Of a stretch of DNA of 33,422 bases, positions 22,845 to 32,657 are shown one piece after another; within the stretch, counting starts at the first letter, position 1; each line of letters opens with the position of its first letter. The notes beneath the pieces are model-generated. The model ran no database searches. It worked only from the letters and a program-made list of their open reading frames with translations, and was not told the origin of the DNA. The stretch is taken from positions 357,166 to 390,587 of the forward strand of contig NW_023365703.1 of assembly GCF_000003815.2 (NCBI RefSeq). Reading direction: 5' to 3'. The DNA comes from Branchiostoma floridae. Taxonomy: Eukaryota; Chordata; Leptocardii; Amphioxiformes; Branchiostomatidae. A program made the translations under genes and the position numbers.

Positions 22845-22965
22845 NNNNNNNNNNNNNNNNNNNNNNNNNNNNNNNNNNNNNNNNNNNNNNNNNNNNNNNN
22901 NNNNNNNNNNNNNNNNNNNNNNNNNNNNNNNNNNNNNNNNNNNNNNNNNNNNNNNNNNNNNNNNN
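22845..22965. other. Gap (121 N)
   Basis: Not the default 100 N, so its size is probably estimated. It begins inside the 11-bp repeat array. Confidence 0.98.
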
Positions 22966-23230
22966 CACACGTATAGGCCTATACCGGTATGTGCCCTGCG
23001 ACTGGAAAGCTTATCGGTGGAGGTAATGGTTCAGTCCGGCATGATGCAACTACGCACGCGCGAACTTTTGCATTCCTGACATTCCTGTACAGTTTTTGGA
23101 ATTCTTTGCAAACAGTCACTCACTATACTATTAGGCTCGCCCATGAGGCGTCGCCAAAAATTATGCTTATCAAGTTAGGCATCCAGGTAATAAGACACGG
23201 CAAGAACTGTTTCTCAAGCAACTGCATGTA

Positions 23231-23305
23231 GTTTTAGAAACGGTCAGACGTTTCAGATAGAATCCAATATCTTTCGTCGACGAAACGTCTGACTGTTTCC
23301 AAAAC
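23231..23305. repeat. Small inverted repeat, possible MITE
   Basis: GTTTTAGAAACGGTCAGACG... (23231-23254) pairs with 23282-23305 with 2 mismatches in 24, around a 27-base loop. The arms share AACGTCTGA with the foldback element at 10397, an AGACGTTTC-type motif, but not its whole arm. Confidence 0.7.
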
Positions 23306-23387
23306 CTTATTTTAAATTTTAAATTTATTGATGGATAACAAATCCATCTGCCTTGAAGCCACCTAACATTGTATAACTTTCCTACAG

Positions 23388-23780
23388 CACCGGTATGTCA
23401 AAAAGCAGGTTACGTCAGTTTTAATGGAGTTTGCTATAAGGACTTTGCCGAGCGGAAGACGTACTGTGATGCTAGACAGACGTGCGCCGCAGACGGAGGG
23501 TTGTTGGCCATGCCGAAGGACAGCGCGACCAACACTTTTATCCACAAGCTGGGAGGAACAACCGAACCACGCTGGATTGGGTTGACTGACGCCGACACTG
23601 AAGGGCAATGGGTATATGAGGACGGCCAAACCCTGGCATCATACGGCTATAACAAATGGTGGCCGGTTGAGCCGAACAAATTTCATCAGGCTATAGAGGA
23701 CTGCGCCGAAGTTCATGGTACCTGGCACCTCTGGAATGATGAACCGTGTAACCTCACTAAAGGTTTCATTTGTCAGCTAG
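23388..23780 (+). CDS. Lectin receptor exon 4: C-type lectin domain (mannose-type motifs)
   Basis: A symmetric phase-1 exon of 393 bases encodes a complete CTLD, residues 387-517. Visible landmarks are the N-terminal cysteine pair of long-form CTLDs (390, 402), core cysteines 419, 492, 507 and 515, WIGL at 449-452, EPN at 481-483 and WND at 502-504. In the CTLD family EPN and WND together with nearby acidic residues coordinate Ca2+ and bind mannose/GlcNAc/fucose-type sugars, so this domain probably retains Ca2+-dependent sugar binding. A seventh cysteine (413, in TYCDARQTC) has no obvious partner. A sequon NLT lies at 508. Acceptor CCTACAG/CACC; donor CTAG/GTATGT. Confidence 0.95.
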
Positions 23781-24045
23781 GTATGTGTTACAGTTACATC
23801 TTGAGAACGTACATTGACATCTGTTTATAATGTTTGGTTTGTGGTCCGATCTTCCAGATTTTTAGTTTATAAAAGTCGAATTCCCACTGAGGCAGAGATA
23901 TTCATAGTTAAAGAATCCATGATCCACCCTCGTACAACTCTCAGTTCTCCACAAGAATATGTGGAAAAAAGAGAAACAAGGCAATTATCCTGGGCGTAAA
24001 ATGGGATTAGCTGTATAACTTAAGTGGGTGAGTCAGTCCTCCTCC

Positions 24046-24047
24046 AA

Positions 24048-24080
<33 letters not shown>

Positions 24081-24328
24081 CAAACAAACACACACAAACA
24101 CACACACACACACAAACACACGAACACACACACACAACACAATCACACACACACTGGCACATACAAACGCACACACACACACAAACGCACACACAAATAC
24201 ACACACACACAACACACACAAACACACATAACACACAAACACACACACAAAAACACACACAAACACACACACACAAACACACACACAAACACACACATAC
24301 ACACAGACAAACACACACACAGACACAC
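24046..24328. repeat. CA-rich microsatellite (ACACAA-interrupted)
   Basis: About 280 bases of (CA)n with AAACAC and other interruptions in intron 4. Apparent Cys/Val- or His/Thr-rich frames are meaningless. Confidence 0.97.
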
Positions 24329-24971
24329 CTTTCTTCCCAGGATGCAGCCAGCCTGCTGTAGATTTTCTGCAATCCATATTTCAAGGCCTTGTAGTCGAAT
24401 TAGAGTCCACAAATTCTTATCTTCCGGACGATGCCACATGTCACACAATACGGTTATTGTGCCATAAAAAGTAAGGATTAGCGATCACCCACCGAAACTT
24501 GAAGCTGTTAGATACACCTGAACTCCTCCTCGTAAGAGAAGTGTATGGTTTGCGACAAGAACTTTGTATATATGTGTATAGAAAACATGTATTTTCATGT
24601 AGAATTATCGCTCTACAAACATAAACGTAAAGCCTTTATTAATAGTGCCCCCTCCCTATCAAAGTAGTTAATGGGTTTTGGCTTAGTGTCTGTCCTCTTC
24701 TTGGGAGCGTGCAGATAAATCCACACAAGCAGTTGAAAGACAAAAAAAGCAGGAAAAACCAAAACAAATACCTTTTAGATACCTAATGTCATTATCTAAC
24801 TTTGGTGTCATGGAAACTTATAAACTTCTCTACACATGTTTTAAGACGAAAAAGGCTTAAACAGATATGTGATTACCGAAATATTGCTTTTCTGTTATTT
24901 GATCTAACTTACTGCATTAAGCCCCAGTGGTTTATGAATATGGAAACTCATTGCCATTGTCATTGTTATAG
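24329..24971. other. Intron 4 remainder
   Basis: No gene or repeat recognised; it ends in a good acceptor CATTGTTATAG at 24961-24971. Confidence 0.6.
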
Positions 24972-25442
24972 ATCCTGCCTCCTCCGGCGGCCAATGGCTG
25001 GTACGAAAGTCGTCATGGGTTTTGAACTCTACCGGCATACCGTGGGTCAACAACGAAGTGATACATGATGCCACAAAAGCCTTGGATGGGGACACTGAAA
25101 CCTTCTGGAACCCAACTTGTTCGTTTCAGACCTTCAACCACTGGTATATCGTACTGGACCTCGCAGCGCCCCATACACTGACTCGGATCGCAGTCAACAA
25201 CTACGGAGACACCGAACATGACATTGCTGCATTCAGATTCCAAACATTACATGTTGTGGGTGCTGGCAGTTGGCAGGACGTCGTGGCCGTTACTAACGTG
25301 CAAGGGGGAACGGGTCGGCGCCAGGAGTTCGGTGGTTTCCGTGGAACAGCGCGGTATTGGAGGTTCGTGATCACTCGGACTCACGGGGGCTGGCAGCCAA
25401 TGCCCACAGAACTGAACTTCTACGGGATTTCGCCCTTATCAG
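24972..25442 (+). CDS. Lectin receptor exon 5: F5/8 type C (discoidin) domain
   Basis: A symmetric phase-1 exon of 471 bases encodes residues 518-674. The F5/8C fold is recognisable from ATKALDGDTETFWNP near the start, HWYIVLDLAAPHTLTRIAV, the HDIAAFRFQTL strand, GTARYWRFVITRTHGGW and the closing TELNFYGI. In this family, coagulation-factor-like and discoidin members bind phospholipids, glycans or matrix through loops at one end of the barrel. The single cysteine in NPTCSF is not the usual terminal disulphide pair. It follows the CTLD and would add a second ligand-binding head. Donor TCAG/GTGAGG. Confidence 0.93.
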
Positions 25443-26522
25443 GTGAGGAAAGATATTGTTTTTTCTTTCTTTTGAACGACAGGTTTGGGGGTATGATATA
25501 ACTAGTTGTTATACTAAAAAAGTAAAGAGTAAAGATTTATATGTGATGACCTGAAATAGAAGCATTCATTTCAGGTCGAACGTCGCATATCTCTTATCTA
25601 TTTTCCTGTGAATTAAAAAAAAATTACATATTACACATTTGGATAGGCATGTTCATAATGGCGTAATTTTTGCACGTGAAATCGACTGTTGACAGGCGTT
25701 TTGACGTTAATCAGTAATCTTGGTTTTAACAATGTATTTTTTTAGGTTTTCTTGCTACATTACCACTGAAAAAATGTAAAAACCTTCGTTCAAATGAATC
25801 AGCGACTGTTTGCTGAACAAAATATATTGTTGAAAACTAAAGTTGGCGAAACCAAGATGGCGGACGCCAACTTGTGTTTTCAATATGTATCATTTTCTGC
25901 CTTCATTTTGACGTCATTGATGTTGTTTATAACAAAAGAAGTCGTAGTAGACATTAGTATTCTGTTATCTTCACTTGTTGTTACATTTTTATTACATACC
26001 TTAAAGTTTTCTAGGAATACCCGTTCGTGTTATGTGGTCATAATGCCACCAATGTTCTTACAACTCTCATAGTTTCCTTAACATCACCATTTACACGACT
26101 AGCGCCTTATAGGGGCGCAATTTATTTGCGGAGCAAAGCGCCATCAGGGATCATCCTTGATTTTGTCCTCCTGGAATCGATAGCGCGAAGTGTAATAGAA
26201 GTCCCGCGCTGATCATTGCACACGCATGTAGCACCATCGCGAAGCGAACCTCGAGTCCTCAAATCTGTCCGTCCCAAAGCCGTAATGCAAAATTGCGTGA
26301 TACAAAACCCGATTTGTACGTCCAATTATTTACGAATTTTTCCTCAAAGAAGCCGGTTGCAAGGCAGCGATGTTACAGAACACGTACCGAGTGTTTCCAC
26401 AACCCAGTCGAAAACGCGTCCTTGCGATGCTGGCTGATGAAAATTCCTAATCTCTAAGCGAAATTTATGTTGTAAAAATTATAATATAACTAATATTTGA
26501 AGTTGAGTCAATGGCTGGTTTG
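25443..26522. repeat. Intron 5, 5' part, with a diverged transposon-family segment
   Basis: 25680-26045 matches 27875-28420 in order (CTGACAGGC..., GGTTxTAACAATGTATTTTT, CAAGATGGCGGACG, TGACGTCAT, ACTTGTTGTTAC, GAATACCC). It is therefore an older copy of the repeat that makes up the neighbouring element. 26100-26450 holds nothing recognised. Confidence 0.65.
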
Positions 26523-26992
26523 TTAACCCTATTCAGATTGGGGAGGGGGGATTTTAAGGCTGCGCAAAATTTTATGTCGCTTAAGCTATAGCCACCAAAT
26601 TTAGTGATGTTTCCTAAAATTTAGTTGGCAACAACATTACAAATAATGAAAAAAATTCCTTATTTTTGTCTTGCCATGGTACCCGTTTGTTTACAGCCAT
26701 TTTGGACGAAATGGCTAATTTCGGTCCTTGCAATGAATTTTCACGTTTTTTTTTGCTATATTACTGATATTTTCTTACTTTGATAAAATCTTATGTTATC
26801 TAGAATATATTTCATAATTATCCATGCATAAATTATGCTGATTTGATAACGTCATCGGTTAAAATCTGAGATAGTGGAATAACAAGCTTATTATCTTCTT
26901 TGAAATGCCACGTTAACCAACGTAAAAGTGATTTTCGAATATCAACTGGCGTTGTAATGATGGCAAAAGGTTATGGGAACGGTTTAGCTTTT

Positions 26993-27580
26993 TTTAGGTC
27001 TTTTGGGGTCTATACGTAGGTCAACAGAATATACCTCAAAAAGTTCTGGATGGATTTTGATGATATTTGGTAGGTGTGCAGCCGTTGTGATAAGGAAGGT
27101 CAAGTTTGAAAATCCAGGTTTACCTGGCATTTTCCTACTGGTCCCCAGGGAGCTTTGTATGTGTGCGCGTTCGGCTGTAAACAACATAACTCAAGATGTT
27201 GTTGATGGACATTAATGATATTTAGTGGATAGGTAGGGTCACAAAAGGAAAGATTTAATTTGAAAACGGTATATGTGGCGTTTTATCAATGGTCCCCAGG
27301 GAGCTTTGTAGGTATGATCGTTTGGCTGTAAAAAAGATAACTCGAGATGTTCTTGATTGATATTAATGATCTTTGGTGGATAGGTAGGGGTTACAAAAAG
27401 GAAGGTCAAGTTCTATAACGGTCTAACAGTTACCTGGCGTTTTCCTATTGGTCCCCAGGGAGCTTTGGACATAAATGCGTTTCGCTGTAAACAACATAAC
27501 TCGAGATGTTATAGATAGATAGTAATGGTATCTAGTGGATAGGTAGAGGTCACAAAAAGGAAGGTCAATTTCGATCATAG
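26993..27580. repeat. ~155-bp tandem repeat, nearly four copies
   Basis: GGTCCCCAGGGAGCTTT recurs at 27140, 27291 and 27450. Each is followed by GCTGTAAA, ATAACTCGAGATGTT, GATATTTAGTGGATAGGTAGG and AAGGAAGGTCAA. A partial first copy starts near 26993. Confidence 0.88.
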
Positions 27581-27861
27581 GCCTTATAGCGACTGGCCAC
27601 TATATGAGTGAGACCTTAGACTTAGAGTTCCCAATAAAGACACTAGCCATAACAAGCCTTGATCATATGGCGAAGGTATGTGTTTTGTGGAACTCTAGTT
27701 TCACCCTATTCAGACGGGGGGGGGGGGGTTGAGGCCTGCGCCAACTTCGATGTCCTATAACGCCAGAACGCCTTACGATAAAGCCACCAAATTTGGTGAG
27801 TTTTCTTAAAATATTGTTGGCAAAAATTTAACGAAGTTTGACAAATTTTCCATTTTGTCGT

Positions 27862-27875
27862 GTTGCCATGGCAAC
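27862..27875. promoter_or_regulatory. RFX X-box-like perfect palindrome
   Basis: GTTGCCATGGCAAC is an exact 14-base palindrome and matches the RFX consensus GTNRCC-(0-3)-RGYAAC. It lies inside a repeat family whose other copies keep degenerate forms (about 21684, 22431 and 26675). Confidence 0.4.
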
Positions 27876-28275
27876 CGATTGCTGACAGGCAGTTTTGCCA
27901 AAAATCACTATTTTTGGTTCTAACAATGTATTTTTCAGTTATTTGCTAGATTAATGCTATTTTGTTACATAAATAAAATCTTATAATATTAAGCATATCT
28001 TTCATAATTATATATGCATAAATTATGCTAATTTGATGACGTCATCAGCCCAAAATCCAAGATGGCGGACGGTATGGCCAGATCAAGAATAACAAGCTAA
28101 TTATCCCTTAAAATTTGTAACTACCTGGTATTTTTTCATCAAAAACCATCTAAATGAATGAATTTAGTCTATTTCCATTGCCCTTTGTGATTATTTGTTG
28201 CAAAAAAAAGTAGTTTTAAAAATTCAAGTTAGTGGATATAATATGGCGGAGCCTAACTCGTATCTTAGATGTGCA

Positions 28276-28306
28276 TGACGTCATTTATGACGTCATTATG
28301 ACGTCA
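28276..28306. promoter_or_regulatory. Cluster of CRE palindromes TGACGTCA
   Basis: Three exact TGACGTCA octamers at 28276, 28288 and 28299, with further ones at 28037 and 28446 and half-sites nearby. This is the CREB/ATF consensus. They are inside the transposon-like element, so they may be a property of the element rather than of the host gene. Confidence 0.4.
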
Positions 28307-29865
28307 TCGATGTTGCTATTGGCAATACAAGTTGTAATAAACATTATTATTGTTATCTGCACTTGTTGTTACCTTTTTGTAGTATAACTTGAAGTTGTCT
28401 GAGAATACCCTTTTTTCATGGATCCGGCCAATATAATCAAATTGATGACGTCATAATTACGTCATCTTACGTCAACGTAACGCCAAACGTCAAATACTTG
28501 TCAGATATTATGTCGATATCATGTCCTAAAAATTTGGTGGCCCTACGGCACGTCGTTCAAGAGTTAGAGGACTTAGAAGTGGAGGGCCTCAAAAGCCCCC
28601 GGGGGGCGAGATCACAAACGTTTTTGCCCCCCTTTAGCGTTTTCGCCCCCCCCCCCAAGCAGCTGGTTACTACATATTACAGGTGCGCTACCTGGCACTA
28701 TACTGCACCTGGAGAGTAATGAATATGGTGTGTTACCTGGTACCTATATGGCACCTTATTACCGTACCGTAAGATGTCATACCTCGAAAGTCGATACTAT
28801 ATTGTTCGGTGCAAACATAACATTGAAATGAAAAAGACAATTTTTGCAGCTGAGGTGGCATAAAAACAGTGCTACTGCGAACGTATAAATCAACACCGTC
28901 TATGGTACGGAATACGATCAGCTATATGTTTTCAATTTGTCAGAGTGTTTTCTTTCTTGTGCTGGAAACATTTCCAAAGCACTAACAAAAACACACGTGA
29001 ATAATAGTTTCTCATTATAAACACTATCTACGCGCAAGTTGATATAGCTGTTGCTAAATGCTACACAAACACTGGTAAAGTACCAGTCTTAAGAAACACG
29101 GGTAAATGCACCAGTTCCTAAATACTAGAAAAAACAGTCATGTTGGAGGTGAAGATATCCCTTGGCCAGGTGCATATACCAAAATGTGCGTTATTCTAAT
29201 TAATACCTAATATTTGCATAATTAATAAAGACATTACATAGTTATTTTGTGGTCACTTCATGGTAGAGACTTCATATTGGAGATATATAGGTTGCTTGAG
29301 GACAGGTGAATACAATGAAATACATCTTATGTCAAGACTCAGGTATATGCAATAATTGGAATACAAGGGGCCCAACCCTCCTTGTCTGAAACAAGTTCAA
29401 CTATCTTATTACCATGTAATTACGTTAATATTGATACTATGAATGGAGTTATGTATCAAACTCGTGTACTTATATCATTCTGAAACTGCATTTTGTGATT
29501 TATACCAATCAACTTCTAAAATGTCATGTAAACCCGTTTCTTTGGGGGGGGGGCGAAATCGCTAAAGGGGGGTGAGGTAGGGGGGGGGGCGAGATCACTA
29601 GCCGGGGAGGGCGAGATCGCTAGCGAGATCGCTATCACACCGGTCGGAATAGGGTTAATAGGATGATTGAATACATCTCGATGCGGATGATGAGTGAGTC
29701 AAGTGCACCTCTAGGAATATCTTCCTCAGGCGTTGTAATTCATTTAATTTTTTTTTCTTTACACTTACATTTTTCTTTACACTTCTGCTGCATTTTGCAT
29801 TTCAATTGGTGTATTTCGGCTGTTTAATTTCTTTATTGTTGACTAAAACACCTTTCATCCAATAG

Positions 29866-30056
29866 CTCCTAAGAGGAAGTGGCGAGACGACTGGCGTTGC
29901 GGCCAGGGGTACCCTGCAGATGATGGTAACCCTGCTGAATGTGACCCTGACGGTAAATACCCGTGCTGCTCCGATGGAAACTGGTGTGGTGACACGACTT
30001 GGCACTGTGACTGCCCCGGCTGTGTCGACTACAAGAAAAAAAAGAGTGCGGGATAA
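29866..30056 (+). CDS. Lectin receptor exon 6: C-terminal eight-cysteine, hevein-like module
   Basis: Last exon, entered in phase 1, encodes residues 675-737 and the TAA stop. After a basic start (PKRKWRDDW) it has eight cysteines at 686, 700, 708, 709, 715, 722, 724 and 727. It is rich in Asp/Gly/Trp and ends in a Lys tail. The core CCSxxxWCGxTxxxC has exactly the spacing of hevein-type (type 1) chitin-binding domains, with the Ser and one Trp of the sugar pocket kept. The spacing at both flanks differs (C-x13-C before it, C-x-C-x-x-C after it), so it may be a distant relative or a convergent fold. Its attachment to a CTLD and F5/8C by phase-1 introns supports a ligand-binding role, which is inference. 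ATTAAA follows 82 bases after the stop. Confidence 0.85.
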
Positions 30057-30137
30057 AATATCTGGGGCATGATTTACTTGTCGATAGCACACTGTTCTTA
30101 TTGACGGGATCTGCTTTAAGGTCATGTTAATTCAATT

Positions 30138-30143
30138 ATTAAA
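30138..30143 (+). promoter_or_regulatory. Candidate poly(A) signal ATTAAA
   Basis: The common variant hexamer 82 bases after the stop codon of the receptor gene; no AATAAA is nearer. It precedes the minisatellite, so the short 3' UTR would exclude the array. Confidence 0.4.
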
Positions 30144-30310
30144 TAACTGCAAAGGGCAGCCTCAAAACTGTTAAGACAGATATAATTAGGTATTCTTTGA
30201 TATGACTATCATGATTTTTCTTTGTACAAATTACTGTATTACTTGGCCATGTTTACCATCAGTCCGTCTACCCAACCATCTTTACATCCATCCATTCATC
30301 CATTAGTCCC

Positions 30311-31770
30311 ACAGTATGACTCTACACAGCTGGTAATCTGCTAGTCTGTATGGGAAGTATCATTCTACAGAAGGTGGTAATGTGCTAGTCTGTAGGGACG
30401 GTATGACTCCTGGCAGGTGGTAATCTGCTAGTCTGTATAGGAAGTATCCCTCTACAGAAAGTGGTTATGTGCTAGTCTGTAGGAACAGTATGACTCTACA
30501 CAGGTGGTATCTGCTAGTCTGTATTGGAAGTATCTTTCTACAGAAGGTGGTAATGTGCTAGTCTGTAGGGACGGTATGGCTCCAGACAGGTGGTAATCTG
30601 CTAGCCTGTAGGGACGGTCTAAATCCAGACAAGTGGTAATGTGCTAGTCTGTAGGGACAGTATGACTCTAGACAGGTGGCAATCTGCAAGTCTGTATGGA
30701 CAAGTTATAATTCTACAGAATGTGGTAATCTGCTAGTCTGTAGGGACGGTATGACTCCAGACAGGTGGTAATCTGCTAGTCTGTAGGCACAGTATAACTC
30801 TAGACAGGTGATAATATGCTAGTCAGTAGGCACAGTATGACTCTAGACAGGTTGTAATACGCCAGTCTGTAGGGACAGTATGACTCTAGACAGGTTGTAA
30901 TACGCCAGTCTGTAGGGACAGTATGGCTCTAGGGAATGTGGTAATCTGCTAGTCTGTAGGGACAGTATAACTCTAGACAGGTGGTAATCTACTAGTCTGT
31001 AGGGACAGTATGACTCTAGACAGGTGGTAATCTGCTAGTCTGTAGGGACAGTATAACTCTAGACAAGTGGTAATCTGGTAGTCTGTAGGGACAGTATAAC
31101 TCTATACAAGTGGTAATCTGGTAGTCTGTAGGGACAGTATAACTCTAGACAGGTGGTAATCTACTAGTCTGTAGGGACAGTATGACTCTAGACAGGTGGT
31201 TATCTGCTAGTCTGTAGGGACAGTATAACTCTAGACAGGTGGTAATCTGCTAGTCTCTAGGGACAGTATGACTCTAGACAGGTGGTAATCTGCTAGTCGG
31301 TAGGGACAGTATGACTCTAGACAGGTGGTAATCTGCTAGTCTGTAGGGACAGTATAACTCTAGACAAGTGGTAATCTGGTAGTCTGTAGGGACAGTATAA
31401 CTCTAGACAAGTGGTAATCTGGTAGTCTGTAGGGACAGTATAACTCTAGACAGGTGGTAATCTACTAGTCTGTAGGGACAGTATGACTCTAGACAGGTGG
31501 TTATCTGCTAGTCTGTAGGGACAGTATAACTCTAGACAGGTGGTAATCTGCTAGTCTCTAGGGACAGTATGACTCTAGACAGGTGGTAATCTGCTAGTCG
31601 GTAGGGACAGTATGACTCTAGACAGGTGGTTATCTGCTAGTCTGTAGGGACAGTATAACTCTAGACTGGTTGTAATCTGCTAATCTGTAGGGACAGTATG
31701 ACTCTAGAGTAGGTCGTAATATGCTAGTCTGTAGGGACAGTATGACTCTAGACTAGTTGTAATCTGTCTG
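30311..31770. repeat. 43-bp minisatellite, about 34 copies
   Basis: The unit contains GGTAATCTGCTAGTCTGTAG followed by GGACAGTATGACTCTAGACA, period exactly 43 (for example 30978 to 31021). Early units (30311-30720) are more diverged and vary in length; the later part is homogeneous. A seven-unit block repeats at a 301-base offset (the variant TAGTCTCTAG at 31251 and 31552). No spacer diversity, so it is not a CRISPR array. Confidence 0.97.
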
Positions 31771-32657
31771 TACACTACCAAAAATGCATTTTCCTTTCTT
31801 TCTTGTTTTTTCTTGTACAGAGACATTTTTGTCTTATACACCAAGACCAAATTTCGTACACCTAGCCAACCTATAGGGTACTACATGTACTTTGCTGTGC
31901 TAATATTGAAGTTTTTGTATGAGCAACATCTTGCTATCTTTAAGTTCAAGACTGAATTTTTTACACTTACAAACATAGAAACCATTTCTTAAGGTAAGAT
32001 TGAGGTTCTTGTATCATGAACTGGTCAATGTTGCTGTTTATACAGTTGTAAATATATTTCCAATCATACTCATTTCCATCAATAAGTTTCATACCAGATT
32101 TTGGGGCATTTTTTTTCTATGCACCATTGTTTTAAAGATTGCAACATTACTGCAGATATACCAACAGATTTATTTTTATGATGCTTGCTTATCAAAATCC
32201 ATTTTCCCGATACTGAGCATATACTGATAACTTAACTATTGTCCTTCTAAAACAGTACCATTACTGCTGTCATGTTGTTGGTGATGGTATCATAATCATA
32301 ATACATGTCACTTGTTCTTGTTGAAAGCTTTTCCAAAGTTGAGATGGGGGCATCCTCTTTGGTCCAATTGGTTTCCACGCCTAGAACACAGACAGTTTAT
32401 GAACAATTTCCTAATAAATGCCCCCCTCTCCCATAAGGATTTTGGACATCAACATCTCTTTACTTTTCCTTCCTTAAAAATATCATACTTACGTCTTATG
32501 GGTTTGGAGGAATTCATGCAAGTGTTCACTTCTACATTTTGCAATTACTGGTCGCCTTATCATGCATATGCAACCAAAGAAATGTGAAATTAAAATACTT
32601 TGAAAACCAAGATGGCTGACGTACCTGAATAGATAATGTTCCAAGCTTGACTTCGGC
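31771..32657. other. Non-coding, nothing recognised
   Basis: AT-rich sequence. The only motif of note is CCAAGATGGCTGACG at 32609, a variant of a motif also found at 25854 and 28056. Confidence 0.55.

Larger units (their letters stand above)
26523..29658. mobile_element. TTAA-flanked composite (piggyBac-like) element in intron 5
   Basis: The left end is TTAA-CCCTATTCAGA (26523) and the right end is TCGGAATAGGG-TTAA (ending 29658). They are inverted with one mismatch in 11, which gives a TTAA target site and short terminal repeats as in the piggyBac superfamily. An internal CCCTATTCAGACGGGG (27714) restarts the same sequence, and 26640-26900 and 27800-28090 are diverged direct copies, so an older copy is nested or duplicated. 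28626-28656 and 29544-29572 form an inverted G-rich pair around an ~890-base AT-rich insert. No transposase was seen, so the element is non-autonomous. Confidence 0.6.

Noticed and set aside
22485-23026. Ile/Tyr/Leu-rich frames
   Set aside because: Translation of the TTTA/TTA minisatellite and of N bases.
24007-24448. His/Thr- and Cys/Val-rich frames, resembling low-complexity proteins
   Set aside because: They are the translations of the two strands of a CA/TG microsatellite.
29802-30125. Minus-strand frames opposite the last exon
   Set aside because: Shadow frames of the cysteine-rich exon; the plus frame has the acceptor, phase and stop.
30311-31770. CRISPR-like array
   Set aside because: Continuous tandem units with no unique spacers, in an animal genome; it is a minisatellite.
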